Shown here piece by piece: positions 9,403-18,666 of a stretch of DNA of 64,000 nucleotides. The number at the start of each line of letters is the position of its first letter. Position 1 is the stretch's first letter. Below the pieces are notes generated by a model. The model was not told where the DNA came from. It ran no database searches and saw only the letters and a program-made list of their open reading frames with translations. This stretch comes from Rhizobacter sp. SG703 (lineage in GTDB: Bacteria; Pseudomonadota; Gammaproteobacteria; Burkholderiales; Burkholderiaceae_C). The DNA lies in assembly GCF_012275445.1 (NCBI RefSeq), contig NZ_JAAZQK010000004.1, forward strand, positions 248,001 through 312,000, in the 5' to 3' direction. The translations under genes were made by a program, and so were the position numbers.

Positions 9403-10475
9403 GCGCGGCGCTCGAACAGGTAGTGGCTGATGAACCACTGCTGCCCGCCGTCGTGGCCGAACAGCTCGGCACACGACATGAAGAACAGCCGCCAGCGCAC
9501 CCACCACAGCGCCGACTGCCGGGCCCCGTAGCAGCCATCGAACACCGGCTGCAGCGCGGCGCGGCGGGCGTCCATGTTCTGCAGCCAGGCCTCGGCGGTG
9601 CGCTGGTAGTGGGTGCCGTCCCAGCGCCAGCGCTGCAGCAGCCGCAAGTCCTCCTGGAAGTGCAGCGCCAGGTCGTCGCTCGGCATCATGCCGCCGGCGA
9701 AGAAGTGCTCGCTCATCCAGTCGCTCGCATCGCGCGCGACGAACGCATACGGCGTGCTGCGGTGCGCGAACACGTGCATGAAGAAGCGTCCGCCCGGCCG
9801 CAGCCAGCCGGCGACGCGGCGGAACGCCTCGGGCCAGTTGCGCAGGTGCTCGAACATCTCGACCGACACCACCCGGTCGAAGCGGTCGCCGATGCCGGCC
9901 TCCGCCGGATCGAACTCGTTGATGTCCTGCGTGACGACGCGCAGGTTCGACAGCCCGCGCAGCGCCGCCTGGGCCTCGATGTGGGCGCGCTGCGAATGCG
10001 AGTTGGACACCGCGGTGATGCGGCTGCCGGGGAAGCGCTCGGCCATCCACAGCGACAGCGAACCCCAGCCGCACCCGAGTTCGAGCACCTGCTGCCCGTC
10101 GACCAGCCCGGCGCGCTCGCAGGTGACGGTGAGTGCGGCGGCCTCGGCGGCATCGAGCGTCGTGATGGCGGTGCCGGCAGGGTCGCCCCACCAGCAGCAG
10201 CTGTACTTGCGGTGGCTGCCGAGCACGCTGCCGAAGAACGCGGCCGGCAGTTCGTAATGCTGTTCGTTGGCTTTCTCGGGCAGCAGCGCGAGCGGTGCGT
10301 TGCGCAGGCCGGCGATGAAATCGGTGCTGAGCGCGGCCGACGCGGCGACGTCGTCGGCCCGGATCTCGTGCAGCCGTTCCTTCAGCAGCCGCCGGATGCC
10401 AAGCCGCACGACGCGGTCAGGCACGAGGCCTTGTTCGACCCAGTTGACGACGCGGGCGGTGGACGATGCGGACAT
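9399..10475 (-). CDS. Cyclopropane-fatty-acyl-phospholipid synthase-like SAM methyltransferase
   Basis: 358 residues. SAM-binding motif I VLELGCGWGSLSLW, then AVSNSHSQ and VVSVEMFEHLRNW, all typical of the CFA synthase / mycolic-acid methyltransferase family. The N-terminal part (KANEQHYELP, SCCWWGD) resembles the methyltransferases paired with DUF1295 proteins rather than E. coli Cfa. It probably transfers a methyl group to an unsaturated acyl chain. Overlaps the DUF1295 gene by 4 bases and lies 75 bases after the WS/DGAT gene on the same strand. Confidence 0.85.
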   Translation of the reverse strand: MSASSTARVVNWVEQGLVPDRVVRLGIRRLLKERLHEIRADDVAASAALSTDFIAGLRNAPLALLPEKANEQHYELPAAFFGSVLGSHRKYSCCWWGDPAGTAITTLDAAEAAALTVTCERAGLVDGQQVLELGCGWGSLSLWMAERFPGSRITAVSNSHSQRAHIEAQAALRGLSNLRVVTQDINEFDPAEAGIGDRFDRVVSVEMFEHLRNWPEAFRRVAGWLRPGGRFFMHVFAHRSTPYAFVARDASDWMSEHFFAGGMMPSDDLALHFQEDLRLLQRWRWDGTHYQRTAEAWLQNMDARRAALQPVFDGCYGARQSALWWVRWRLFFMSCAELFGHDGGQQWFISHYLFERRA

Positions 10476-10550
10476 GACGACGGACTCCAGGCGATGGATT
10501 CCCTCATACGTGCCGGGTCGCGAACTGGATGCAGGTCCGGCGACGGCGCG

Positions 10551-12014
10551 TCATTCCCACGGCAGCATCAGCGTGACCATCAGCAACTTCTCGAACTCCG
10601 GCTCGAAGCGCTCGACGATGGCCTGCGGGTCGTTGCACAGCGCATCGTCGGTGACCAGCCCGAACTGAACGCCGCCGCCGTAGCTCAGGATGCTGACGCC
10701 GACGCCGATGTGGCCCGACTGCGGCACCCAGAACATCGTCTGGCGAAGCGTCGAGCCGCAGAACTTCAGCGGCGCGGCCGGCCCCGGCACGTTGGTCATC
10801 ACTGCGGTCGCCTTCTTCGCGAACAGGTTCAGCAGCGCGTCCTGCGCCGGCTTGATCAGCAGCCCGGCCACCGACAGCACCGCGAACGCCAGCAGCGGCT
10901 GGTAGCTGCCCTTCAGGTCGGTCATGCGGGCGCGCACCGCATAGACGCGCTCCACCGGGTTCGCGATGCCGATCGGCAGCACCAGCGGCACCAGCCCGAA
11001 GCGGTTGCCGAGCTGGTGCGCCTTCTCGAGCGGGCGCAGGTTCACCGGCACCATCGCGCGGATCTCCTGGCCGTCCGGCTCCTCGCCGCGCGCGCGCAGG
11101 TAGCCGCCGATTGCGCCGGCCACGCAGGCCAGCAGCACGTCGTTGACCGAGCAGTTCAGCGCGCGGCCGATCGCCTTCACCTGGTCGAGCGGGATCGGCT
11201 CGCCCCAGGCCACGTGCTTGCGGCCGACCGGCGTGCCCTTCAGCGAGGTCGGCGAGTCGTCGGGCATCAGCGCCAGCGCCGCGACGTCGCCGAGCACCTG
11301 GTAGCCGGTGCGCGCCATGTCGATCGAGCCCAGCAGCGGCTGCTGCGGGTTCGCCAGCATCTCCATCGACTTCGCGATGCCGCCGCCGTACATGCCGATC
11401 GCCTTGACGGTCAGGTCGGTCAGCGGCTTGACGACCGCATCGGACAGCCAGTCCGCATCGCCGTCATCGTCGGCGGCCTTGCCGCGGGAGGGGCGCGGCG
11501 GCGGATCCTGGCCGCCGTCGGTGATCGACAGCATCACCGAGATCAGCGCGATGCCGTCGGCGATGCAGTGGTGCACGCGGGCGATCAGCGCGCTGCCGCC
11601 TTCGTAGTCGTCGATCAGGTGGAACTGCCACAGCGGGTGGCCGCGATCCAGCGGCGTGCTGCTCAGCTCGGCAACGCGTTCCTGCAGCGCCTGGCGCGCC
11701 GACTGGCCGCGGGCGCGCTGCAGCGGCTCGTGCAGCACATGGTGCCGCAGGTCGAAGGCGGCGTCGTCGACCCAGCTCGCGCCCATCGCGTCTTCGACGA
11801 CCTTCTGGCGGAAGCGCTGGTACTTCAGCAGCTTGTCGTCGACGCGCTCGCACAGCGCGGCATGCGTGATGGCCGGCTGCAGCAGCCAGACGCCGACGAT
11901 CATCATCAGATTCACGTCGTTGTCCATGCGCAGCCACGCGGTGTCGACGCGCGACATGCGCTGGGCCGAAGCGCGGGCGGCCGCTGGGGGGGCCGCTGGG
12001 GGGGCGGTACGCAT
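10551..12014 (-). CDS. Wax ester synthase/acyl-CoA:diacylglycerol acyltransferase (WS/DGAT)
   Basis: 487 residues, usual for the family. The catalytic HHxxxDG motif is HHCIADG at residues 148-154, and a later NDVLL motif (SVNDVLLACVAG) and a C-terminal TNVPGP are also family hallmarks. It esterifies acyl-CoA to a fatty alcohol or diacylglycerol for neutral-lipid storage. ATG 12014 follows CTGGAG. It is divergent from the acyl-CoA-binding protein gene at 12118, which would handle its substrate. Confidence 0.9.
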   Translation of the reverse strand: MRTAPPAAPPAAARASAQRMSRVDTAWLRMDNDVNLMMIVGVWLLQPAITHAALCERVDDKLLKYQRFRQKVVEDAMGASWVDDAAFDLRHHVLHEPLQRARGQSARQALQERVAELSSTPLDRGHPLWQFHLIDDYEGGSALIARVHHCIADGIALISVMLSITDGGQDPPPRPSRGKAADDDGDADWLSDAVVKPLTDLTVKAIGMYGGGIAKSMEMLANPQQPLLGSIDMARTGYQVLGDVAALALMPDDSPTSLKGTPVGRKHVAWGEPIPLDQVKAIGRALNCSVNDVLLACVAGAIGGYLRARGEEPDGQEIRAMVPVNLRPLEKAHQLGNRFGLVPLVLPIGIANPVERVYAVRARMTDLKGSYQPLLAFAVLSVAGLLIKPAQDALLNLFAKKATAVMTNVPGPAAPLKFCGSTLRQTMFWVPQSGHIGVGVSILSYGGGVQFGLVTDDALCNDPQAIVERFEPEFEKLLMVTLMLPWE

Positions 12015-12117
12015 CGTCGGGGTCTCCAGGGGGGCGTTGTTGTTCTGCGGGCGACGATGATGGGTAACATTCGCGCCGTCAATGCCGACTTTCACCCAAG
12101 CATCACCGGAGACCTTC

Positions 12118-12375
12118 ATGGCCGACCTCAAGACCCAGTTCGACGCCGCCGTGGCCGATTCGAAGAACCTGCCCGAGAAGCCCGACAACATGACGCTGCT
12201 GAAGATCTACGCGCTGTACAAGCAGGCGAGCAGCGGCGACGTCGACGGCAAGCGCCCCGGCTTCACCGACATGGTCGGCCGCGCCAAGTGGGACGCGTGG
12301 GATGCGGTGAAGGGCAAGTCGAGCGACGAAGCGATGCAGGAATACATCGACCTGATCGAATCGCTGAAAGACTGA
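12118..12375 (+). CDS. Acyl-CoA-binding protein
   Basis: 85-residue ACBP with the family hallmarks: LKIYALYKQAS (residues 27-37), then GFTD, GRAKWDAWD and YIDLIE. It binds medium- and long-chain acyl-CoA in the cytoplasm. ATG 12118 follows CGGAG. Divergent from WS/DGAT with about 100 bases between the starts, convergent with the PHA-system gene. The context supports acyl-CoA supply to storage lipids. Confidence 0.93.
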   Translation: MADLKTQFDAAVADSKNLPEKPDNMTLLKIYALYKQASSGDVDGKRPGFTDMVGRAKWDAWDAVKGKSSDEAMQEYIDLIESLKD

Positions 12376-12378
12376 GGG

Positions 12379-12726
12379 TCAGGCGCCCTTCTTGCCGGTC
12401 GCCTTTTTCGCGGCCGCCTTCTTCGCCGCCGGCTTGCCCCCCGCCAGCAGCGCATCCAGGTTCTTCTCGATCTCGCCCTGGATCGTGCCGGCGAAGGCGC
12501 CCATCAGGAAGCCGAGCCTGGCCTGCAGGTCGAAGTGATCGGCGGCCACCACCAGCTCGCCGCTGACGCCTGAGCGCTTGAACTCCACCGTGTCGCTGTC
12601 CTCGCCTTCGATCACGGTGCATTCCATCTCGAACTTCTTCTCGGCTTCCTCGGCCCATTTCCATGCGATCTCGCGGGCGCGGACCAGGCCCAGGTCGTGG
12701 TCGCGGTGGATGTGGATGTCGGGCAT
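12379..12726 (-). CDS. Polyhydroxyalkanoic acid system family protein
   Basis: 115-residue small protein starting MPDIHIHRDHDLG, with AREIAWKWAEEAEKKF and an acidic/basic middle, then a Lys/Ala-rich tail (AAKKAAAKKATGKKGA) resembling phasin or histone-like tails. It matches the PHA_gran_rgn family often found near PHA genes; molecular role unproven. It shares its strand with the aminopeptidase gene 34 bases upstream. Confidence 0.8.
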   Translation of the reverse strand: MPDIHIHRDHDLGLVRAREIAWKWAEEAEKKFEMECTVIEGEDSDTVEFKRSGVSGELVVAADHFDLQARLGFLMGAFAGTIQGEIEKNLDALLAGGKPAAKKAAAKKATGKKGA

Positions 12727-12760
12727 GTCGTCTCCTCGGGTCCTGCAGGCGGGTGGGAAT

Positions 12761-13855
12761 TCAGGGCGTCGCCGTGGCGGCTTCGGCCGCCTTGAGTGTC
12801 GCGCGGCGCTCGTCGCGCGGCAACGCGGCGATGCGGCGCACCTCGGCGTAGAAGCGGTCGAAATCTCGGCCCTCGCGCTCGAACAGCCGCTCGAACTGCG
12901 GCACCAGCTCGTTGTAGGCCGCCAGCACGCCGAGCGATGCATTGTTGGCCCGTTCGAACCAGCCGTCGTAGCCGGCGTAACCCTGCCACGCGCCGGCCTT
13001 CAGCGCGGCGTAGTCGCTGCGCAGCGTCGCCATGCGGCCGGCCTTCGCGGCGCGCTTGTCGGCATCGCTGCGGCCGCTGCGGTAGATCGCGTCGAGGTCG
13101 CTGCGTGCCTGCATCGTCAACGCGCGGAACTCCTGGCGCCGCTTGTCGTAGCGCTCGTACTCGTCGCGCGCCGCAGGGGTCGACCGCTCGGCCAGCCAGC
13201 GCGTGCCGCCGATGCGCTCGACCGCCGTCGCGAACGACTCGTTGAACATCGTGTCGTCCTTCGCGAACGCCACCTGGTGCGCCAGCTCATGGAAGATCAG
13301 CCGCGCCAGCTCGCCTTCCGGCCAGCGGATGAAGGTGTTCAGCAGCGGGTCGCTGAAGAAGCCGCCCGGCAGCTTGCCGAGCGTCGAATAGGCCGGCACC
13401 GCGTAGACGCTGACCTCCAGGCCCTCGGCGCGCAACTCGTCGCCCTGCGCATTGGCGGTGGCCTGGTCGAAGTAGCCGCGGTAGCCGACGCAGCCGGTCA
13501 CCGGGTAGCACCAGGTCTTCAACTGCAGGCTCAGCTCGGGTGCGGCCACCACGTTCCACACCGCGGCGTTGCGGTGCAGGTCGGCATAGCGCCGGTAGCT
13601 CGCGTTGTCGGGCAGCTTCAGCTCGCTGACCGCGTAGTCGCGCATGCGCTGCGTCAGCTGCAGGCGCTCGCGCAGCGGTTCGGCCGTGGCCGGGTCGGCG
13701 ATCCAGTCGTCGACCGGCTTCGCCTGGTTCAGCAGGCTCAGGTGGCCGCCGACCGATTGCGCCAGGTAGCGCACCGAGCCGCAGCCGCTGAGCGAGCTCA
13801 GCAGCACGACCAGACCCGACACGACCCACCATTTCTTGTTCGCCAGAACTCGCAT
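12761..13855 (-). CDS. Predicted zinc aminopeptidase lipoprotein (COG4324 type)
   Basis: 364 residues. N-terminal lipoprotein signal with LSSLSGCGS (lipid-attached Cys near residue 25). Zinc-site motif HELAHQ (about residues 190-195) with a downstream NESFATAVE Glu, as in the Aminopep family (PF10023). Probably anchored on the periplasmic face of a membrane. Its only obvious link to the neighbouring lipid genes is co-orientation. Confidence 0.85.
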   Translation of the reverse strand: MRVLANKKWWVVSGLVVLLSSLSGCGSVRYLAQSVGGHLSLLNQAKPVDDWIADPATAEPLRERLQLTQRMRDYAVSELKLPDNASYRRYADLHRNAAVWNVVAAPELSLQLKTWCYPVTGCVGYRGYFDQATANAQGDELRAEGLEVSVYAVPAYSTLGKLPGGFFSDPLLNTFIRWPEGELARLIFHELAHQVAFAKDDTMFNESFATAVERIGGTRWLAERSTPAARDEYERYDKRRQEFRALTMQARSDLDAIYRSGRSDADKRAAKAGRMATLRSDYAALKAGAWQGYAGYDGWFERANNASLGVLAAYNELVPQFERLFEREGRDFDRFYAEVRRIAALPRDERRATLKAAEAATATP

Positions 13856-13931
13856 CGCGCGAGTCTAGTGGCATGGCGACCCCTCGGCCGTCGGGTACGC
13901 CGTCCGATCCCCGAGGGGATCCCGCCGCCGC

Positions 13932-15089
13932 TCAGCTCAGCCGGCGCCCGTTGGCCCCGAGCACCGCGAGGCTGACGTAGCGCGACGCCACGTACGGCGC
14001 CGCACCGCCGAAGCCGAGCGACAGCTCGCCCAGGTTCAGCTGCTTCAGCCCGGTCAACGCCTGACGCAGCTTGTCGCGCGTCACGTCGCGGCCGGCGCGG
14101 CGCAACCCCTCGGCCACCACCATCGCGTTGACATAGCCCTCGAAGCTGCTGGCACCGAATTCCTCGCGGCCGATCGCGCGCATCGCCGCCTGGTAGGCAC
14201 GCACCGATTCGAGCTTCGCCGAGGTCGCATCCGGAAACACCTGCGACAGCGCGATGCCCTGCGACGCGGCGCCCAGCTTGGCCAGCTCCGACGAGATCAC
14301 CGACACCGACAGCCCGACCAGCGGCAGCCCGGCCATGCGCGCACGCATCTGCAGCATCAGCGCCGTGCTGGTCGTGCCCGTCGTGCCGAAGAACACCACG
14401 TTGGGCTTGGCCGCGAGCAGCTGCTCGACGACCTGGGCCGCGTTGGAGCCGTCGACCGCCGCCGCCACGGTCGTCACCGCCTGCAGCCCGGCCGCCTGCA
14501 GCGCGGCGGTCGCGTCCTTCGCGACCTCCTTGCCGAACGGGTTGTCGAGGTAGACCAGCGCGATGTCCTTCAGGCCCATCGCCACCAGCTGCTGCGTCAC
14601 GCGCGTCACCTCGTCGGTGTAGCTCGCACGCACGTGGAAGACGTTGCGCTGACCCGCCTGGCGCAGCGACGATGCCCCGGTGATCGGCCCGACGTACGGC
14701 ACGCCGGCCTGCTCGATCGCCGGGATGATGGCCGCGTTGTTCGCGGTGCCGATGCACGAGATCAGCGCGAACGCGGTGTTGCCCTCGATCATCTGCTTGA
14801 CGTTCTCGACGGTGCGCGCCGGCACGTAGCCGTCGTCCTTCATCAGCAGGCGCAGTTCGCGGCCGTGGATGCCGCCGGCCTTGTTGATCACGCCGAAGGC
14901 CGCCGAGATGCCCGCGCTCTGGTCGCGGCCCGAGCCGGCCAGGATGCCGCTGAGCGCGGCCGAACTGCCGAGCGTGACCTGGGCCGCGCCCAGGCCTTCG
15001 TCGGCCGCGCCGGCCACCTGCACCCAGCCGGCGCCGCTCGCCGCCGCCACACCCTGAACACACGAACGCAAGAACGACCGACGTTTCAT
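13932..15089 (-). CDS. Branched-chain amino acid-type ABC substrate-binding protein, Tat signal
   Basis: 385 residues. The N-terminus MKRRSFLRSCVQG looks like a twin-arginine signal, followed by a hydrophobic stretch ending near AGAADEG. The LivK fold is seen in VTLGSSAALSGILAG, GIHGRELRLLMKDDGY and a C-terminal YVSLAVLGANG. The frame is open upstream to 15173, but ATG 15089 gives the signal peptide. Orphan, with no permease genes. It lies 130 bases downstream of the molybdopterin enzyme gene on the same strand and could be co-transcribed with it. Confidence 0.87.
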   Translation of the reverse strand: MKRRSFLRSCVQGVAAASGAGWVQVAGAADEGLGAAQVTLGSSAALSGILAGSGRDQSAGISAAFGVINKAGGIHGRELRLLMKDDGYVPARTVENVKQMIEGNTAFALISCIGTANNAAIIPAIEQAGVPYVGPITGASSLRQAGQRNVFHVRASYTDEVTRVTQQLVAMGLKDIALVYLDNPFGKEVAKDATAALQAAGLQAVTTVAAAVDGSNAAQVVEQLLAAKPNVVFFGTTGTTSTALMLQMRARMAGLPLVGLSVSVISSELAKLGAASQGIALSQVFPDATSAKLESVRAYQAAMRAIGREEFGASSFEGYVNAMVVAEGLRRAGRDVTRDKLRQALTGLKQLNLGELSLGFGGAAPYVASRYVSLAVLGANGRRLS

Positions 15090-15219
15090 CGCAACGACTC
15101 CAGGCGAAAAGCCGTCACTCTCGCGTCGACGACCGCGTCGACCCTGTCGCGGCCGCGACACCGCCGCAGACATCGCGGGAAAACGTGAAGCCCGTCACCG
15201 GCCTGGCGGCCGGCGTGCA

Positions 15220-17247
15220 TCATCCGCGCGACACGTCGACCAGGCAGTCGTAGAAGCTGGGCGCGCGGCCGAGATCGGTCAGCCGCTGGTGCGTCAGCTC
15301 GTTGACGTTTGTGCCGCGCGCGCCGAGCTTGCGCCACCAGATGCCCAGGCCGTTGACGACGCCGGGCCGGGCGCGCTTGCTGATCACCGCCTTGCACCAG
15401 TACTCGCCGCGGTCGTTGAACACGCGCACCAGCTCGCCGCCTTCGATGCCGCGCACCTGCGCATCGTCGGCATGGATCTCCAGCACCGGTTCGCCCTCGA
15501 TGTCGCGCAGGCTCTGCACGTTGACGAAACTGGAGTTCAGGAAGTTGCGCGCCGGCGGCGAGATCATCGCGAGCGGGTAGCGCCGCGCGAGTTCGGGCGC
15601 CGAGCTCGCCGATTCGTAGTTCGGCACATGGTCGGGCACGCCGTGGCCGGGCGCATCGATCATGCAGCGCCCGCTCGCGGTCGGGAAGCCGCCGTCTGCG
15701 AACGGCGCCTCGGGCAGCGGCAGCTTGATCCAGCGCTTCTCGCGCAACTCGCCGAAATCGAGCGTCGCGCCGAAGGCCTGGCGCGCGATGGCCTCGTCGT
15801 CGTCGCGGAAGCAAGCCTCGTCGAAGCCCAGGCGCTGCGCCAGCTCGCGGAAGATCTGCGTGTTCGGCCGGGCCTCGCCGACCGGTGCGATCGCCGGCTC
15901 GTTGATCAGCACGTAGGTGTGGCCGTAGCTGGTGTGCACGTCGAGGTGCTCCAGCTGCGTGGTGGCCGGCAGCACGTAGTCGGCGTGGTCGGCGGTGTCG
16001 GTCATGAAGTGCTCGAGCACCACGGTGAACAGGTCGTCGCGCCGGAAGCCCTTCACCACCTTCGGCGACTCCGGCGCCACCGCGACCGGGTTGCTGTTGT
16101 AGACGACCAGCGCCTCCAGCTTCGGGCCGAACGCGGCGGAGCCGTCGCGCAGCAGGTCGTCGCCGATGGTGCTCATGTTGATGGTGCGCGGGCGCCGCCC
16201 GGCCAGCAGCTGCGGCTGCTGCAGCGCGGCCTTGTCGGCGCGGAACCAGCCCGACGACGACAGCAGCAGCCCGCCCGCGCGGTGCCGCCACGCGCCGGTC
16301 AGGCAGGGCAGGATCGCGATCAGACGCACCGCGTTGCCGCCGCCGCGCACGCGCTGCATGCCGTAGTTCAGCCGGATCGCCGCCGGCTTCGTCGTGCCGT
16401 AGTCGCGCGCCAGGCCGCGCACTTCGTCGGCAGCGATGCCGCAGGTCTCGGCGGTGCGCTCCGGCGTCCAGGCCATCGCGCGCTCGCGCAGCGCCGGCCA
16501 GCCCTCGGTGTGGCGTTCGATGTAGTCGTGGTCCAGCCAGTCGTTGACGATCAGCTCGCGCATCAGACCGAGCGCGAGCGCGCCGTCGGTGCCGGGCAGC
16601 AGCGCGATGTGCTGGTGGCACTTGTCGGCCGTCTCGGTCTTGCGCGGGTCGATGCAGACGAGCTTCGCGCCTTCCCGCCTGGCCGCGTTCGCGAAGGTCC
16701 AGAAATGCAGGTTCGACGCGATCGAGTTGCTGCCCCAGATGACGATCAGCCGGCTCTCGGCGAAATGCTCGACGTGCATGCCGACCTTGCCGCCATAGGT
16801 CGCGGTCAGTGCCTCGCCGCCGGCCGACGCGCAGATCGTGCGGTCGAGCAGCGAGGCGCCGAGCTTGTGGAAGAAGCGCATCGCCATGCTCTCGCCCTGC
16901 AGCAGGCCCATCGTGCCGGCGTAGCTGTACGGCAGGATGGCCTCGGGCGCGCGCGCGGCGATCTCGCGCAGGCGCGCGGCGATGTCGGCCAACGCCTCGT
17001 CCCAGCTGACGCGCTCGAACTGCCCGCTGCCTTTCGCGCCGACCCGCTTCAGCGGATGCAGCACCCGGTCCGGGCTGTAAGTTCGTTCGGTGTAGCGCGA
17101 CACCTTGGTGCACAGGGCACCGTGCGTGGTCGGGTGATCGGGGTCGCCTTGGATGCGGATTGCACGATCGTTCTCGACGGTCACGCGAATGGCGCAGGTG
17201 TCTGGACAGTCATGCGGACACGCAGCCGCAACAGTTCGGTAACTCAT
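15220..17247 (-). CDS. Molybdopterin oxidoreductase (formate dehydrogenase/DMSO reductase superfamily)
   Basis: 675 residues. The N-terminal [4Fe-4S] site is C10-x3-C14-x3-C18-x27-C46 (ACPHDCPDTC, ALCTK). A candidate molybdenum ligand is C139 in DRTICASAGG. The WGSNS segment and the C-terminal molydopterin-dinucleotide domain (ARNFLNSSF, HADDAQVRGI) complete the family. No Tat signal, so it is probably cytoplasmic, and no partner subunit genes are adjacent. Substrate unknown. I chose ATG 17247; ATG 17265 (GGAAG just before) and GTG 17295 are possible. Divergent from the binding-protein gene at 17400. Confidence 0.88.
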   Translation of the reverse strand: MSYRTVAAACPHDCPDTCAIRVTVENDRAIRIQGDPDHPTTHGALCTKVSRYTERTYSPDRVLHPLKRVGAKGSGQFERVSWDEALADIAARLREIAARAPEAILPYSYAGTMGLLQGESMAMRFFHKLGASLLDRTICASAGGEALTATYGGKVGMHVEHFAESRLIVIWGSNSIASNLHFWTFANAARREGAKLVCIDPRKTETADKCHQHIALLPGTDGALALGLMRELIVNDWLDHDYIERHTEGWPALRERAMAWTPERTAETCGIAADEVRGLARDYGTTKPAAIRLNYGMQRVRGGGNAVRLIAILPCLTGAWRHRAGGLLLSSSGWFRADKAALQQPQLLAGRRPRTINMSTIGDDLLRDGSAAFGPKLEALVVYNSNPVAVAPESPKVVKGFRRDDLFTVVLEHFMTDTADHADYVLPATTQLEHLDVHTSYGHTYVLINEPAIAPVGEARPNTQIFRELAQRLGFDEACFRDDDEAIARQAFGATLDFGELREKRWIKLPLPEAPFADGGFPTASGRCMIDAPGHGVPDHVPNYESASSAPELARRYPLAMISPPARNFLNSSFVNVQSLRDIEGEPVLEIHADDAQVRGIEGGELVRVFNDRGEYWCKAVISKRARPGVVNGLGIWWRKLGARGTNVNELTHQRLTDLGRAPSFYDCLVDVSRG

Positions 17248-17399
17248 CGCGGAACTATTGCACATGCTTCCGGATGTATGTACCCGCTCGTTCACGAACC
17301 CTGCACTTTGTACCGATATGGACGGATATCCTTACGCCCCAGCAAACGGCCCGCTGAGTCGTAACAAGCTGCAACACATTTGTCAACGGAACTTGCCCT

Positions 17400-18527
17400 A
17401 TGAAACGTCGTGATCTTCTGAAGAGCGTTGCCGCCGGCAGCGCCGTGCTGGCGTTGCCTGCGCTGGCTCAAAGTGACCGTCGGCTCGTGCTGGGCCAGTC
17501 GGCCGCCTTCACCGGCCCGGCCGCGCAGCTGGGCATCCAGATGAACCGCGGCGCGCGGGTGTTCTTCGACGCCTTCAATGCCGCCGGCGGCGCCAACGGC
17601 CACACGATCGAGCTGAAGACGCTGGACGACGGCTACGAGCCGGACCGTTGCAAGGCCAACACCGACCGCTTCATCAAGGACGACGTGTTCGCGCTGTTCG
17701 GCTACGTCGGTACACCCACCTCGCTGGCCGCGCTGCCGCTGGTCAACGACAGCAAGATGCCGTTCTTCGGGCCGTTCACCGGTGCCGAGGCGCTGCGCGA
17801 GCCGTTCAGCAAATCGGTCTTCCACGTCCGGGCGTCGTACTACGACGAGACCGCGCTGATCGTGAAGAACCTGACCCAGCTGAGCCTGAACAAGATCGCG
17901 GTGTTCTACCAGAACGATGCATACGGCAAGGCCGGCCTCGAAGGCGTGACGCGCGCGCTGAAGCCGCTGAGCCTCGCGCCGGTGGCGCTGGGCACCGTCG
18001 AGCGCAACACCGTCGCGGTCGGCCAGGCGGTGAAGGACATCGTCGCGAAGCTGCCCGATGCGGTCGTGATGATCAGCGCGTACAAGTCGTGCGCCGCGTT
18101 CATCCGCGAAGCCCGCAAGGCCGGCTACGGCGGCACGTTCTACAACGTGTCGTTCGTCGGCACGCAGGCCCTGGCCGACGAGCTCGGCAAGGAAGGCCGC
18201 GGCGTGATGATCAGCCAGGTGATGCCGTTCCCGTTCTCGACCACGACGCCGATCTCGCGCGAGTACCTGGACGCCGTCGCGAAGGCCGGCGGCGATGCGA
18301 CTCCCAACTACTCGAGCATGGAAGGCTACCTGGCGGCGAAGGTGTTCGCCGAGGGCCTGAAGCGTGCCGGCCGCGCACCGTCGCGCGAAGCGCTGATCGC
18401 CGGGCTGGAGACGATCCAGAACGCGAATTTCGGTGGCTTCAACGTGCACTTCGGTGCGAAGGACCACGTCGCGTCGAGTTTCGTCGACGTCTCGATGCTC
18501 ACCGAAGACGGCAAGGTGAGGCGATAG
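17400..18527 (+). CDS. ABC transporter substrate-binding protein, Tat-type signal
   Basis: 375-residue LivK-type binding protein. The N-terminus MKRRDLLKSVAAG is twin-arginine-like; the mature part begins near SDRRLVLGQSAAFTG. It shares long stretches with the product of the next gene, such as LDDGYEPDRC, TVERNTVAV, ISAYKSCAAFIREARK and NVSFVGTQAL, so they are recent paralogues. Divergent from the molybdopterin enzyme by about 150 bases. No ABC permease or ATPase nearby. Confidence 0.9.
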   Translation: MKRRDLLKSVAAGSAVLALPALAQSDRRLVLGQSAAFTGPAAQLGIQMNRGARVFFDAFNAAGGANGHTIELKTLDDGYEPDRCKANTDRFIKDDVFALFGYVGTPTSLAALPLVNDSKMPFFGPFTGAEALREPFSKSVFHVRASYYDETALIVKNLTQLSLNKIAVFYQNDAYGKAGLEGVTRALKPLSLAPVALGTVERNTVAVGQAVKDIVAKLPDAVVMISAYKSCAAFIREARKAGYGGTFYNVSFVGTQALADELGKEGRGVMISQVMPFPFSTTTPISREYLDAVAKAGGDATPNYSSMEGYLAAKVFAEGLKRAGRAPSREALIAGLETIQNANFGGFNVHFGAKDHVASSFVDVSMLTEDGKVRR

Positions 18528-18615
18528 GCCCACCCCCGAGGCGCTGCGCGCCTCCCCCTCGAGGGGGCCGCCGCCAACGGCCCGGCCAAGCCGGTTCCGC
18601 GGCGTCCTGCTGGAT
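18528..18615. repeat. GC-rich 3'-flank repeat, copy 2 (partial match)
   Basis: Contains the stem-like CCCCCTCGAGGGGG and GGCCCGGCCAAGCCGG followed by TTCCGCGG, resembling the blocks after 8476 and 19797. Lies between two binding-protein genes. Confidence 0.4.
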
Positions 18616-18666
18616 GAACTCGAGCGCCGTGCGCCGAGTGTTCGTTTCTTTTTGTCTGGAGTTGTT

